Shown: piece by piece, positions 6,071 through 10,982 of the stretch
How the letters are laid out: each line of letters opens with the position of its first letter
How positions within the stretch are numbered: the first letter of the stretch is position 1
From: Bog-793 sp050010315
GTDB taxonomy: Bacteria > Actinomycetota > Acidimicrobiia > Acidimicrobiales > Bog-793
NCBI GenBank assembly: GCA_050010315.1
Contig: JBEKLG010000051.1
Span: 1 to 10,982 of the forward strand
Direction: 5' to 3'
DNA length: 10,982 nt
Notes under the pieces: generated by a model
What the model was told of the DNA's origin: nothing
What the model saw: the letters and a program-made list of their open reading frames with translations, nothing else
Databases searched by the model: none
Program-made: the position numbers and the translations under genes

Positions 6071-6643
6071 CTACCCTTCGCGTCGGAACGGGAAGCCGAA
6101 GGCGTCGAGCAGTGCTCGCCCCTCGGCGTCGGTGCGGGCCGTCGTCACGATCGTGATGTCCATCCCACGGGTGGCGTCGACCTTGTCGTAGTCGATCTCC
6201 GGGAAGATGAGCTGCTCGGAGACGCCCAATGTGTAGTTTCCGTGCCCGTCGAACGAGCGCGGCGACAATCCACGGAAGTGCCGGATGCGTGGGATGGCGA
6301 TACTGATCAGGCGGTCGAAGAACTCCCACATCCGGTTGCCCCTCAGGGTCACCACGGCGCCGATCGAGTTCCCTTCGCGCAGCTTGAACGCCGAGATCGA
6401 CTTGCGGGCCCGCGTGACGACTGGTCGCTGGCCGGTGATCGTGGCGAGGTCGCGCACGGCACCCTCGAGCAGCGACTGCTGCTGGGTCGCCTTGCCGACC
6501 CCCATGTTGAGCACGATCTTCGCAAGCCGAGGGACCTCCATCATGTTCGCGAGACCGAGCTCGGTCCTCAGCCGGTCGCGGATCTCGTCCTCGAAACGGG
6601 CCTTCAGACGGGGGCGCTCGACGACGCTCGTCGGCGCGCTCAC
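6071..6643 (-). CDS. rplE: 50S ribosomal protein L5
   Basis: Binds 5S rRNA in the central protuberance with L18 and forms an intersubunit bridge to S13. It is 190 residues, slightly longer than the usual 180 or so because of a short N-terminal lead (VSAPTSVVERPRL) before RFEDEIRDRL. Core motifs: MEVPRLAKIVLNMGVG, TGQRPVVTRARKSI and the C-terminal GMDITIVTTARTDAEGRALL. The start is GTG at 6643, overlapping the rplX stop as GTGA (4 nt). An in-frame TTG at 6667 would add eight residues that merely overlap the L24 end, so I reject it. Confidence 0.97.
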   Translation of the reverse strand: MSAPTSVVERPRLKARFEDEIRDRLRTELGLANMMEVPRLAKIVLNMGVGKATQQQSLLEGAVRDLATITGQRPVVTRARKSISAFKLREGNSIGAVVTLRGNRMWEFFDRLISIAIPRIRHFRGLSPRSFDGHGNYTLGVSEQLIFPEIDYDKVDATRGMDITIVTTARTDAEGRALLDAFGFPFRREG

Positions 6644-6945
6644 AGCCGGCCCCCGCACTTCGCGCAAACCCGTGTCTTCGTGCCGTCCTTCCCCACCTCG
6701 TAGCGGACCCGGGTCGGGCCGTCCTTGGCGCAGATCAAGGCGACGACCGCGACCGGCAGCGGCATGTCCTTGTCGATGATGCCAGCCTGCATCGCCGAGC
6801 GGGTCGGACGCTGGTGACGCTTCGAGATGTTGACTCCGGAGACGACGACCTTGTGCTCCCCGGGGATCGCGCGGATCACCTCACCCGTCTTGCCACGGTG
6901 CTTGCCCGAAAGGACCTGGACCTCGTCGCCCTTACGAATCTTCAC
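6640..6945 (-). CDS. rplX: 50S ribosomal protein L24 with a degenerate zinc ribbon
   Basis: Early assembly protein that lies near the polypeptide exit. It is 101 residues. The KOW domain starts at the N-terminus (MKIRKGDEVQVLSGKHRGKTGEV). The C-terminal part resembles the four-cysteine ribbon of many bacterial L24 proteins, but only three cysteines remain: Cys72, then Asp75 where the partner Cys normally stands, and Cys94/Cys97 (CAKC). The start is GTG at 6945, directly after the rplN stop, behind an unusually complete ribosome binding site (see separate entry). Its TGA overlaps the rplE start as GTGA. Confidence 0.97.
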   Translation of the reverse strand: MKIRKGDEVQVLSGKHRGKTGEVIRAIPGEHKVVVSGVNISKRHQRPTRSAMQAGIIDKDMPLPVAVVALICAKDGPTRVRYEVGKDGTKTRVCAKCGGRL

Positions 6946-7314
6946 CTAGATCACCTCCGGCGCGAGGCTGACGATGCGCATGAACCGCTTGTCGCGCAGC
7001 TCGCGACCGACCGGGCCGAAGATGCGCGTCCCACGCGGCTGGAGCTGCTCGTTGATGAGCACTGCAGCGTTCTCGTCAAACCTGATGTAGCTGCCGTCGG
7101 GACGACGCCGTTCCTTCTTCGCGCGCACGACGACACACCTCACGACCTCACCCTTTTTCACGGCGGCTCCCGGGACGGCGTCTTTGACCGTCGCGATGAA
7201 GACGTCGCCGATCGTCGCATAACGACGTCGCGAACCGCCGAGCACCTTGATGCAAAGGACCTCTTTCGCTCCCGAATTGTCCGCGACCTTGAGCCGCGAC
7301 TCGGACTGGATCAC
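6946..7314 (-). CDS. rplN: 50S ribosomal protein L14
   Basis: Large-subunit protein at the interface with the small subunit and the docking site of the silencing factor RsfS. With the GTG at 7314 as start it is 122 residues, exactly the family length, beginning (M)IQSESRLKVADNSGAKEVLC. The core contains GDVFIATVKDA, VVVRAKKERRRPDGSYIRF and the end IFGPVGRELRD...FMRIVSLAPEVI. The start overlaps the rpsQ stop as GTGA (4 nt), with GGAG 8 nt upstream. A longer reading from 7347 adds residues overlapping S17 and is rejected. It is the first gene of the spc part of the cluster; here it is fused to the S10 part without a promoter gap. Confidence 0.98.
   Translation of the reverse strand: MIQSESRLKVADNSGAKEVLCIKVLGGSRRRYATIGDVFIATVKDAVPGAAVKKGEVVRCVVVRAKKERRRPDGSYIRFDENAAVLINEQLQPRGTRIFGPVGRELRDKRFMRIVSLAPEVI
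6950..6958 (-). promoter_or_regulatory. Extended Shine-Dalgarno for rplX inside the end of rplN
   Basis: The minus strand reads GGAGGTGAT, nine bases complementary to the 3' end of 16S rRNA, then CTAG and the rplX GTG. It coincides with the codons for the last residues of L14 (P-E-V-I), so the same bases serve protein and ribosome binding. It is the longest anti-Shine-Dalgarno match that I noticed in the window. Confidence 0.7.
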
Positions 7315-7607
7315 CGCGCACGCTCCAGGATCTCGACGAGCCGCCACCGCTTGAGCTTCGAGATCGGACGCGTCTCGGCGACGAGAACCCTGTCACCGAC
7401 ACCAGCGGCATTCCCCTCGTCATGGACGTAGAGCCGCTTCGAGCGCTGGACCGTCTTCACGTACTTCGGGTGGCGGACGCGTTCGACGACCGAGACGACC
7501 AGCGTCTTGTCGTTGGAGCGAGAGAGCACGGTGCCCTCGCGCTCCTTGCGACGGTTCACGCGCGCTTCTCCGGGCGTCGAGACCGCCGTTTCGGTTTCGT
7601 CAGCCAC
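7311..7607 (-). CDS. rpsQ: 30S ribosomal protein S17
   Basis: Primary 16S rRNA binder in the 5' domain, OB-fold. It is 98 residues, some 15 more than the E. coli protein, owing to an N-terminal lead (MADETETAVSTPGEARVNRR) before the core KEREGTVLSRSNDKTLVVSV. The C-terminal half has GDRVLVAETRPISKLKRWRLVEIL, diagnostic for S17. The start is GTG at 7607, which lies 8 nt inside the end of rpmC; GGAGG sits 4 nt before that GTG. Its own stop overlaps rplN. The family call is secure; the exact start is likely but not certain. Confidence 0.97.
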   Translation of the reverse strand: MADETETAVSTPGEARVNRRKEREGTVLSRSNDKTLVVSVVERVRHPKYVKTVQRSKRLYVHDEGNAAGVGDRVLVAETRPISKLKRWRLVEILERAR

Positions 7608-7833
7608 GGCTCCTCCTCACCCGTCTCACGGGCTCGCTGGCAAGGCGCGCGTCTTCCGCCTCGATGGTCAACAGACGGGCGATGTCCCGGCGGACGATCG
7701 CGATCCGGCTCACGTTGTCGAGCCGGCCCGTCGCGAGCTGGAAGCGGAGATTGAACAGTTCCTTGCGGGCGTCGGCAAGACGCTGAATCCGGTCGAGCCC
7801 AGAGAGCGAGCGCAGTTCGGTGGTCTTGGTCAT
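7600..7833 (-). CDS. rpmC: 50S ribosomal protein L29
   Basis: Small helical protein at the rim of the exit tunnel, beside L23, where trigger factor and SRP dock. It is 77 residues. The core ELRSLSGLDRIQRLADARKELFNLRFQLATGRL is typical, and the second helix follows (IAIVRRDIARLLTI). The end is an arginine-rich tail (VRRVRRSRG) that coincides with the overlap with rpsQ. ATG start in an ATGA overlap with the rplP stop (4 nt), with GAGGGGGG upstream. Confidence 0.97.
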   Translation of the reverse strand: MTKTTELRSLSGLDRIQRLADARKELFNLRFQLATGRLDNVSRIAIVRRDIARLLTIEAEDARLASEPVRRVRRSRG

Positions 7834-8270
7834 CTCGCCGCCCCCCTCGCTTCCGTCGACACCCCGGGACGGACGACGACTTCGGCCTTGATCGGGAGCT
7901 TCTGGATCGCTAGCTCCATCGCCTGGCGTGCCAGCTGCTCGTCGACCCCCGCGATCTCGAACATGATCCGCCCGGGTCGAACGACGGCGACCCAGTGCTC
8001 GGGATTGCCCTTGCCTGATCCCATGCGCGTCTCGGCCGGCTTCTGGGTGACCGGCTTGTCCGGGAAGACACGGATCCAGACCTTTCCGCCGCGGCGCACG
8101 TGACGCGTCATCGCGATACGTGCGGCCTCGATCTGACGCGCCGTGATCCAGCCCGCCTCGAGGGCCTTGATCCCGTAGTCGCCGAAGTCGACCGTCACGG
8201 CGCCCTTGGCGAGACCGGAGCGCCGGCCGCGGTGCTGCTTACGGTGCTTCACCTTCTTCGGCATCAGCAT
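7830..8270 (-). CDS. rplP: 50S ribosomal protein L16
   Basis: Large-subunit protein near the A-site tRNA elbow, late in assembly. It is 146 residues. The N-terminus MLMPKKVKHRKQHRGRRSG is the family hallmark, followed by GWITARQIEAARIAMTRHV and the loop RMGSGKGNPEHWVAVVRPG. Arg82 in that loop corresponds to the E. coli arginine that can be hydroxylated. I choose the ATG at 8270 (M-L-M-P), 2 nt after the rpsC stop, with AAGGAG about 12 nt upstream; the ATG at 8264 is possible but further from that site. It ends in an ATGA overlap with rpmC. Confidence 0.98.
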   Translation of the reverse strand: MLMPKKVKHRKQHRGRRSGLAKGAVTVDFGDYGIKALEAGWITARQIEAARIAMTRHVRRGGKVWIRVFPDKPVTQKPAETRMGSGKGNPEHWVAVVRPGRIMFEIAGVDEQLARQAMELAIQKLPIKAEVVVRPGVSTEARGAAR

Positions 8271-8272
8271 CG

Positions 8273-9229
8273 TCAGTCGTTCTCCTTGCGGAAGTGTGGC
8301 GTCTCGTGGTGTTCGTCACGGGTGCGCCGTTCGATCTCCTCCTCTTCGGCAAGGAGCTTCTCGAGGGCGTCGTCCGCGGGGGGAGTGGCCGGCTCGGCTG
8401 CGGCCCCGGCGGGAGCCTCTTCGTGCTCGCCGACCGCCGCCGCCGCAGGGACCTCTTCCGGTGTGACGCCGGGTTCGCCGAGCTCGGAACGGCGCCGGCC
8501 GCCGCCTGCCGACACGATCCGGCGAGGGCGCGCCTGGCCCGAGGTCTCACCGACGGCCATCGCCGCCTCGCGCGAGATCTTGTCTTCGGGGACGGACCGG
8601 TACGGGAGGATGTCGCCCTTGTAGATCCAGACCTTCACCCCGACGCGTCCGGTCGCCGTGCGGGCCTCGCGGAAACCGAAGTCGATGTCGGCCCGCAGCG
8701 TGTGCAGGGGCACGCGACCCTCCCGGTAGGACTCCCTGCGGGACATCTCCGAACCGCCGAGGCGGCCGGAGCACTGGACGCGCACGCCCTGGCCCCCGGC
8801 CTTCTCCACGGTCTGGATCGCACGCTTCATCGCGCGCCGGAAGCTGATGCGCCGGGTCAGCTGGTCGGCGATGCCCTGGGCGATGAGCGCCGCGTCGAGC
8901 TCCGGCTGCTTGATCTCCTGGATGTTCAGCTGGACGTTGGCATTCTTCGTCATCCGCCCGAGGTGGCGACGGAGCCGGTCGGCCTCGGCACCGCGACGCC
9001 CGATGACGATGCCCGGGCGGGCGGTGTGGACGTCGACGCGCAGGCGGTCCCTGGTGCGCTCGATCTCGATCCGACTGACGGCCGCCGACTCGAGCTGGGT
9101 CATCAGGTAGTCACGGATCTTCCAGTCTTCGACGACGGCGTTCTGGTAACCGCGGTCCTCGAACCAACGCGACTTCCAGTCGGTCGTGATACCGAGACGG
9201 AACCCGTACGGGTTGACCTTCTGGCCCAT
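8273..9229 (-). CDS. rpsC: 30S ribosomal protein S3 with long acidic C-terminal extension
   Basis: Small-subunit head protein lining the mRNA entry; with S4 and S5 it has mRNA-unwinding activity. The core (about 1-212) has GQKVNPYGFRLGI, a type II KH domain with the GxxG loop in GIVIGRRG (73-80), and the basic FRRAMKRA segment whose Arg131, Arg132 and Lys135 match residues tied to helicase function in E. coli. It ends with the family stretch YREGRVPLHTLRADIDFG and VGVKVWIYKGDI. A further hundred or so residues follow to 318: a basic linker (RPRRIV, GGGRRR), then an Ala/Pro/Glu-rich region with a run of four glutamates near 295-298. The ATG overlaps the rplV stop as TGATG. Confidence 0.97.
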   Translation of the reverse strand: MGQKVNPYGFRLGITTDWKSRWFEDRGYQNAVVEDWKIRDYLMTQLESAAVSRIEIERTRDRLRVDVHTARPGIVIGRRGAEADRLRRHLGRMTKNANVQLNIQEIKQPELDAALIAQGIADQLTRRISFRRAMKRAIQTVEKAGGQGVRVQCSGRLGGSEMSRRESYREGRVPLHTLRADIDFGFREARTATGRVGVKVWIYKGDILPYRSVPEDKISREAAMAVGETSGQARPRRIVSAGGGRRRSELGEPGVTPEEVPAAAAVGEHEEAPAGAAAEPATPPADDALEKLLAEEEEIERRTRDEHHETPHFRKEND

Positions 9230-10065
9230 CAGCTCTTGTCCTTCCCGAGCGGCTTACGCGTCTTCTTCGCGAGCCTGGCGATCGCCCTCGTCGCCCTGGA
9301 CGCCGCGGCCGCCTTCGCCGGGGCGGCCTTCACTGCGGCCTTCTTCGCCGGGACAGCCTTCGTCGGGGCTTTCTTCGCCGCGGCTTTCTTTGTCGGGGCG
9401 GCCTTCGCCGCGGCTTTCTTTGCCGGGGCGGCCTTTGCCGCGGCTTTCTTTGCCGGGGCGGCCTTTGCGGGCACCTTCTTTGTCGGGGCGGCCTTTGCGG
9501 GGGCCTCTGGCGGCGCGGCGGGGGTCGCCCCCGGGGTGCGGGCCTCAGCCTCCTCGGTTCCCTCGCCGCCTTCGCCGGTGACGAGTGCCGAGGTCTCCTC
9601 GATGGCCGCCACCGCCCGGGAGCGCCGACGCGCCCCGGCGACACGGCGGGCGCGACGGTCGACGTTCTGCGCCGCCGAGCGCGCCTTCAGGCGGGCGATC
9701 TGGTCCTCGGGCATGCGCGAGAGGATGACCGTGATGTGGCAGGTGCGCTTGCGGATCCGCGTGCTGCGGCCACGAGCCCGTGGGCGGTAGCGCTTGAGGG
9801 TGGGTCCCTCGTCGGCGTAGCACGTGGAGATGTAGAGCTCCTCAGGGAACTGCCCGTCGTTGTGCTCGGCGTTCGCCGCCGCCGAACGCACCAGCTTCGC
9901 GACCACCGGCCCGGCGCCGCGATCGGTGTGGTCGAGAAGTTCCACCGCCCGCGTGTAGTCGAGACCCCGCACGAGGTCGAGCACCTCCCGGGCCTTGGAA
10001 CTCGCCATCCCGCAGTGCCGCAGCACGGCTCGGGTCCCGGGACGCTCGTTCGTCTTGACGGCCAT
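9229..10065 (-). CDS. rplV: 50S ribosomal protein L22 with histone H1-like tail
   Basis: Large-subunit protein whose beta-hairpin lines the exit tunnel. Residues 1-118 are an ordinary L22: RAVLRHCGMASSKAREVLDL, the SAAANAEHND segment, the hairpin region KRYRPRARGRSTRIRKRTCH (91-110) and HITVILS. The family normally stops near 110-130; this protein runs on to 278. The tail has an arginine-rich part (124-150), an acidic part (155-175), a Pro/Ala part (178-189) and then six to seven copies of a ten-residue lysine/alanine repeat of the form AKAAPAKKAA (190-250), ending in a basic KKTRKPLGKDKS. It is in frame, not a frameshift fusion. ATG start 2 nt after rpsS, with CGAGG upstream. Confidence 0.97.
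   Translation of the reverse strand: MAVKTNERPGTRAVLRHCGMASSKAREVLDLVRGLDYTRAVELLDHTDRGAGPVVAKLVRSAAANAEHNDGQFPEELYISTCYADEGPTLKRYRPRARGRSTRIRKRTCHITVILSRMPEDQIARLKARSAAQNVDRRARRVAGARRRSRAVAAIEETSALVTGEGGEGTEEAEARTPGATPAAPPEAPAKAAPTKKVPAKAAPAKKAAAKAAPAKKAAAKAAPTKKAAAKKAPTKAVPAKKAAVKAAPAKAAAASRATRAIARLAKKTRKPLGKDKS
9365..9484 (-). repeat. Tandem 30-bp repeats coding the L22 lysine/alanine tail
   Basis: Four units of 30 bp lie at 9365-9394, 9395-9424, 9425-9454 and 9455-9484, with a partial fifth copy beginning at 9485. The second and third units differ at a single position (29 of 30 identical); the outer units are more diverged. Each unit encodes ten residues of the type AKAAPAKKAA, so gain or loss of units keeps the frame. 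Such near-identical units suggest recent slippage or unequal recombination. Confidence 0.85.
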
Positions 10066-10067
10066 CG

Positions 10068-10346
10068 TCAGCGCCTCGCCTGACGTTCCTGCCCCGCGTG
10101 GTAGCGGAACGTCCTCGTCGGCGCGAACTCGCCGAGCTTGTGGCCGACCATTGCCTCGGTGACGTAGACGGGGACGTGCTTGCGCCCGTCGTGCACCGCG
10201 ATCGTGTGTCCGACCATGTCCGGGATGATCGTCGAACGGCGCGACCAGGTCTTGATCACGTGCTTTTCGTTCTTCGCGTTGAGATCGTCGACCTTTTTCA
10301 GCAGGTGGTCGTCAACGAACGGTCCCTTCTTCAGGCTCCGGGGCAT
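10068..10346 (-). CDS. rpsS: 30S ribosomal protein S19
   Basis: Small-subunit head protein that touches the A-site finger. With the ATG at 10346 it has 92 residues, the family length, starting MPRSLKKGPFVDDHLLKKV and containing IKTWSRRSTIIPDMVGHTIAVHDG and the end VGHKLGEFAPTRTFRYH. The ribosome binding site GCGAGG lies 5 nt upstream, in the 19-nt gap after rplB. A longer in-frame reading to 10502 overlaps rplB and is rejected. Confidence 0.98.
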   Translation of the reverse strand: MPRSLKKGPFVDDHLLKKVDDLNAKNEKHVIKTWSRRSTIIPDMVGHTIAVHDGRKHVPVYVTEAMVGHKLGEFAPTRTFRYHAGQERQARR

Positions 10347-10365
10347 GCGATCCTCGCTCGGTTCC

Positions 10366-10982
10366 TCATCGACGCGCACCGCGGCCGCGTCGACGGCGCA
10401 CGATGAGCTGATCGGAAGTCTTGTGACGGGCACGGGTGCGGCCCTCGGGCTTGCCCCACGGCGAGACGGGATGCCGCCCGCCGGACGCCTTTCCCTCGCC
10501 ACCGCCGAGCGGGTGGTCGACCGGGTTCATTGCCACGCCGCGCGCCTGGGGACGGACCCCGCGCCAGCGGTTGCGCCCAGCCTTGCCGATCGAGACGAGC
10601 TCGGCTTCGGCATTGCCGACCTCGCCGATCGTCGCCCGGCAGTCGATCGGGACCCGGCGCATCTCGGTCGAGGGGAGCCGCAGCGTCGCGAGCGCCCCCT
10701 CTTTGGCGACTAGCTGCACGCTCATGCCGGCGCCGCGCGCGATCTTGCCGCCGCCGCCGGGCCGGAGCTCGACGTTGTGGAGGACAGAACCGACCGGGAT
10801 GTAGCGCAGCGGCAGGGCGTTGCCCGGGCGGATCTCGGAACCATGGCCGGACTGCAGCATGTCGCCGACCGCGACCCGCTGGGGGGCGAGGATGTAGCGC
10901 TTCTCGCCGTCGGCGTAATGGAGGAGGGCGATGCGGGCGTTGCGGTTCGGGTCGTACTCGATCGCCGCGACCCGGGCGGGCA
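10366..10982 (-). CDS. rplB: 50S ribosomal protein L2, partial (5' end beyond window)
   Basis: Large-subunit protein needed for subunit joining and peptidyl transfer. About 204 C-terminal residues are visible (of about 275), reading from VAAIEYDPNRNARIALLHYADGEKRYILAP onwards. The SH3-like domain is intact, with GNALPLRYIPVGSVLHNVE and CRATIGEVGNAE. The loop near the peptidyl transferase centre reads MNPVDHPLGGGEG: the His of DHP (equivalent to the functionally important E. coli His229) is kept, but the next histidine of the usual DHPHGGGEG is Leu. The end GRHPVSPWGKPEGRTRARHKTS is typical of Actinomycetota. The first 70 or so residues and the start codon lie past the window edge. Confidence 0.97.
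   Translation of the reverse strand, partial: PARVAAIEYDPNRNARIALLHYADGEKRYILAPQRVAVGDMLQSGHGSEIRPGNALPLRYIPVGSVLHNVELRPGGGGKIARGAGMSVQLVAKEGALATLRLPSTEMRRVPIDCRATIGEVGNAEAELVSIGKAGRNRWRGVRPQARGVAMNPVDHPLGGGEGKASGGRHPVSPWGKPEGRTRARHKTSDQLIVRRRRGRGARR

Noticed and set aside
9365..9514. Regular 30-bp units suggesting a CRISPR array.
   Set aside because: The units are directly tandem with no unique spacers, lie in frame inside rplV, and no cas gene is near.
8294..9790. A 498-codon plus-strand open frame with a Phe/Ala/Gly repeat resembling a membrane or cell-wall protein.
   Set aside because: It is antisense to rpsC and rplV; the Phe/Ala repeat is simply the complement of the L22 lysine/alanine repeat codons. 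No ribosome binding site or family match.
1..10982. A hidden new defence, mobile or biosynthetic system.
   Set aside because: The genes with function are all standard members of the S10-spc-secY-infA cluster, in the usual order, and the two larger gaps are too short to hold more than regulatory sequence.

Overview
This window is a contiguous stretch of a bacterial S10-spc ribosomal protein cluster. All 21 recognisable genes lie on the minus strand, so transcription runs from high to low coordinates. High G+C (about two thirds by eye), many GTG starts, the order rplO-secY-adk-map-infA and the protein sequences point to an Actinomycetota chromosome. The combination of a lysine/alanine-tailed L22, a GKQGSGKGT P-loop in adenylate kinase and a type Z (four-cysteine) S14 makes me lean towards class Acidimicrobiia, but that finer placement is inference.

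Layout in transcription order. S10 part: rplB (L2, 5' end outside the window), rpsS, rplV, rpsC, rplP, rpmC, rpsQ (10982 down to 7311). spc part: rplN, rplX, rplE, rpsN type Z, rpsH, rplF, rplR, rpsE, rpmD, rplO (7314 down to 3214). Then, after a 93-nt gap, come secY, adk and map (3120 down to 424). After a 232-nt gap comes infA (start near 191), which runs off the window at position 1. Most junctions are 0-27 nt gaps or 1-8 nt overlaps (TGATG, ATGA and GTGA types), as expected for a translationally coupled operon. Only the secY and infA leaders leave room for their own regulation. There is a candidate promoter before infA and a hairpin in each leader.

The genes build both ribosomal subunits: L2, L22, L16, L29, L14, L24, L5, L6, L18, L30 and L15 for the large one, and S19, S3, S17, S14, S8 and S5 for the small one. 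They are joined by the SecY protein channel, adenylate kinase, methionine aminopeptidase (which trims the N-terminus of new proteins) and initiation factor IF-1.

I found no mobile element, CRISPR array, tRNA, rRNA or unknown gene cassette, and I do not think a new multi-gene system is hidden here. What deserves a second look is in the details: a 160-residue histone H1-like tail on L22 with near-identical 30-bp DNA repeats, an acidic tail on S3, a likely CTG start for infA, a zinc ribbon in L24 that has lost one cysteine, a His-to-Leu change beside the catalytic-site loop of L2, and compact hairpins at the adk/map junction and before secY and infA.
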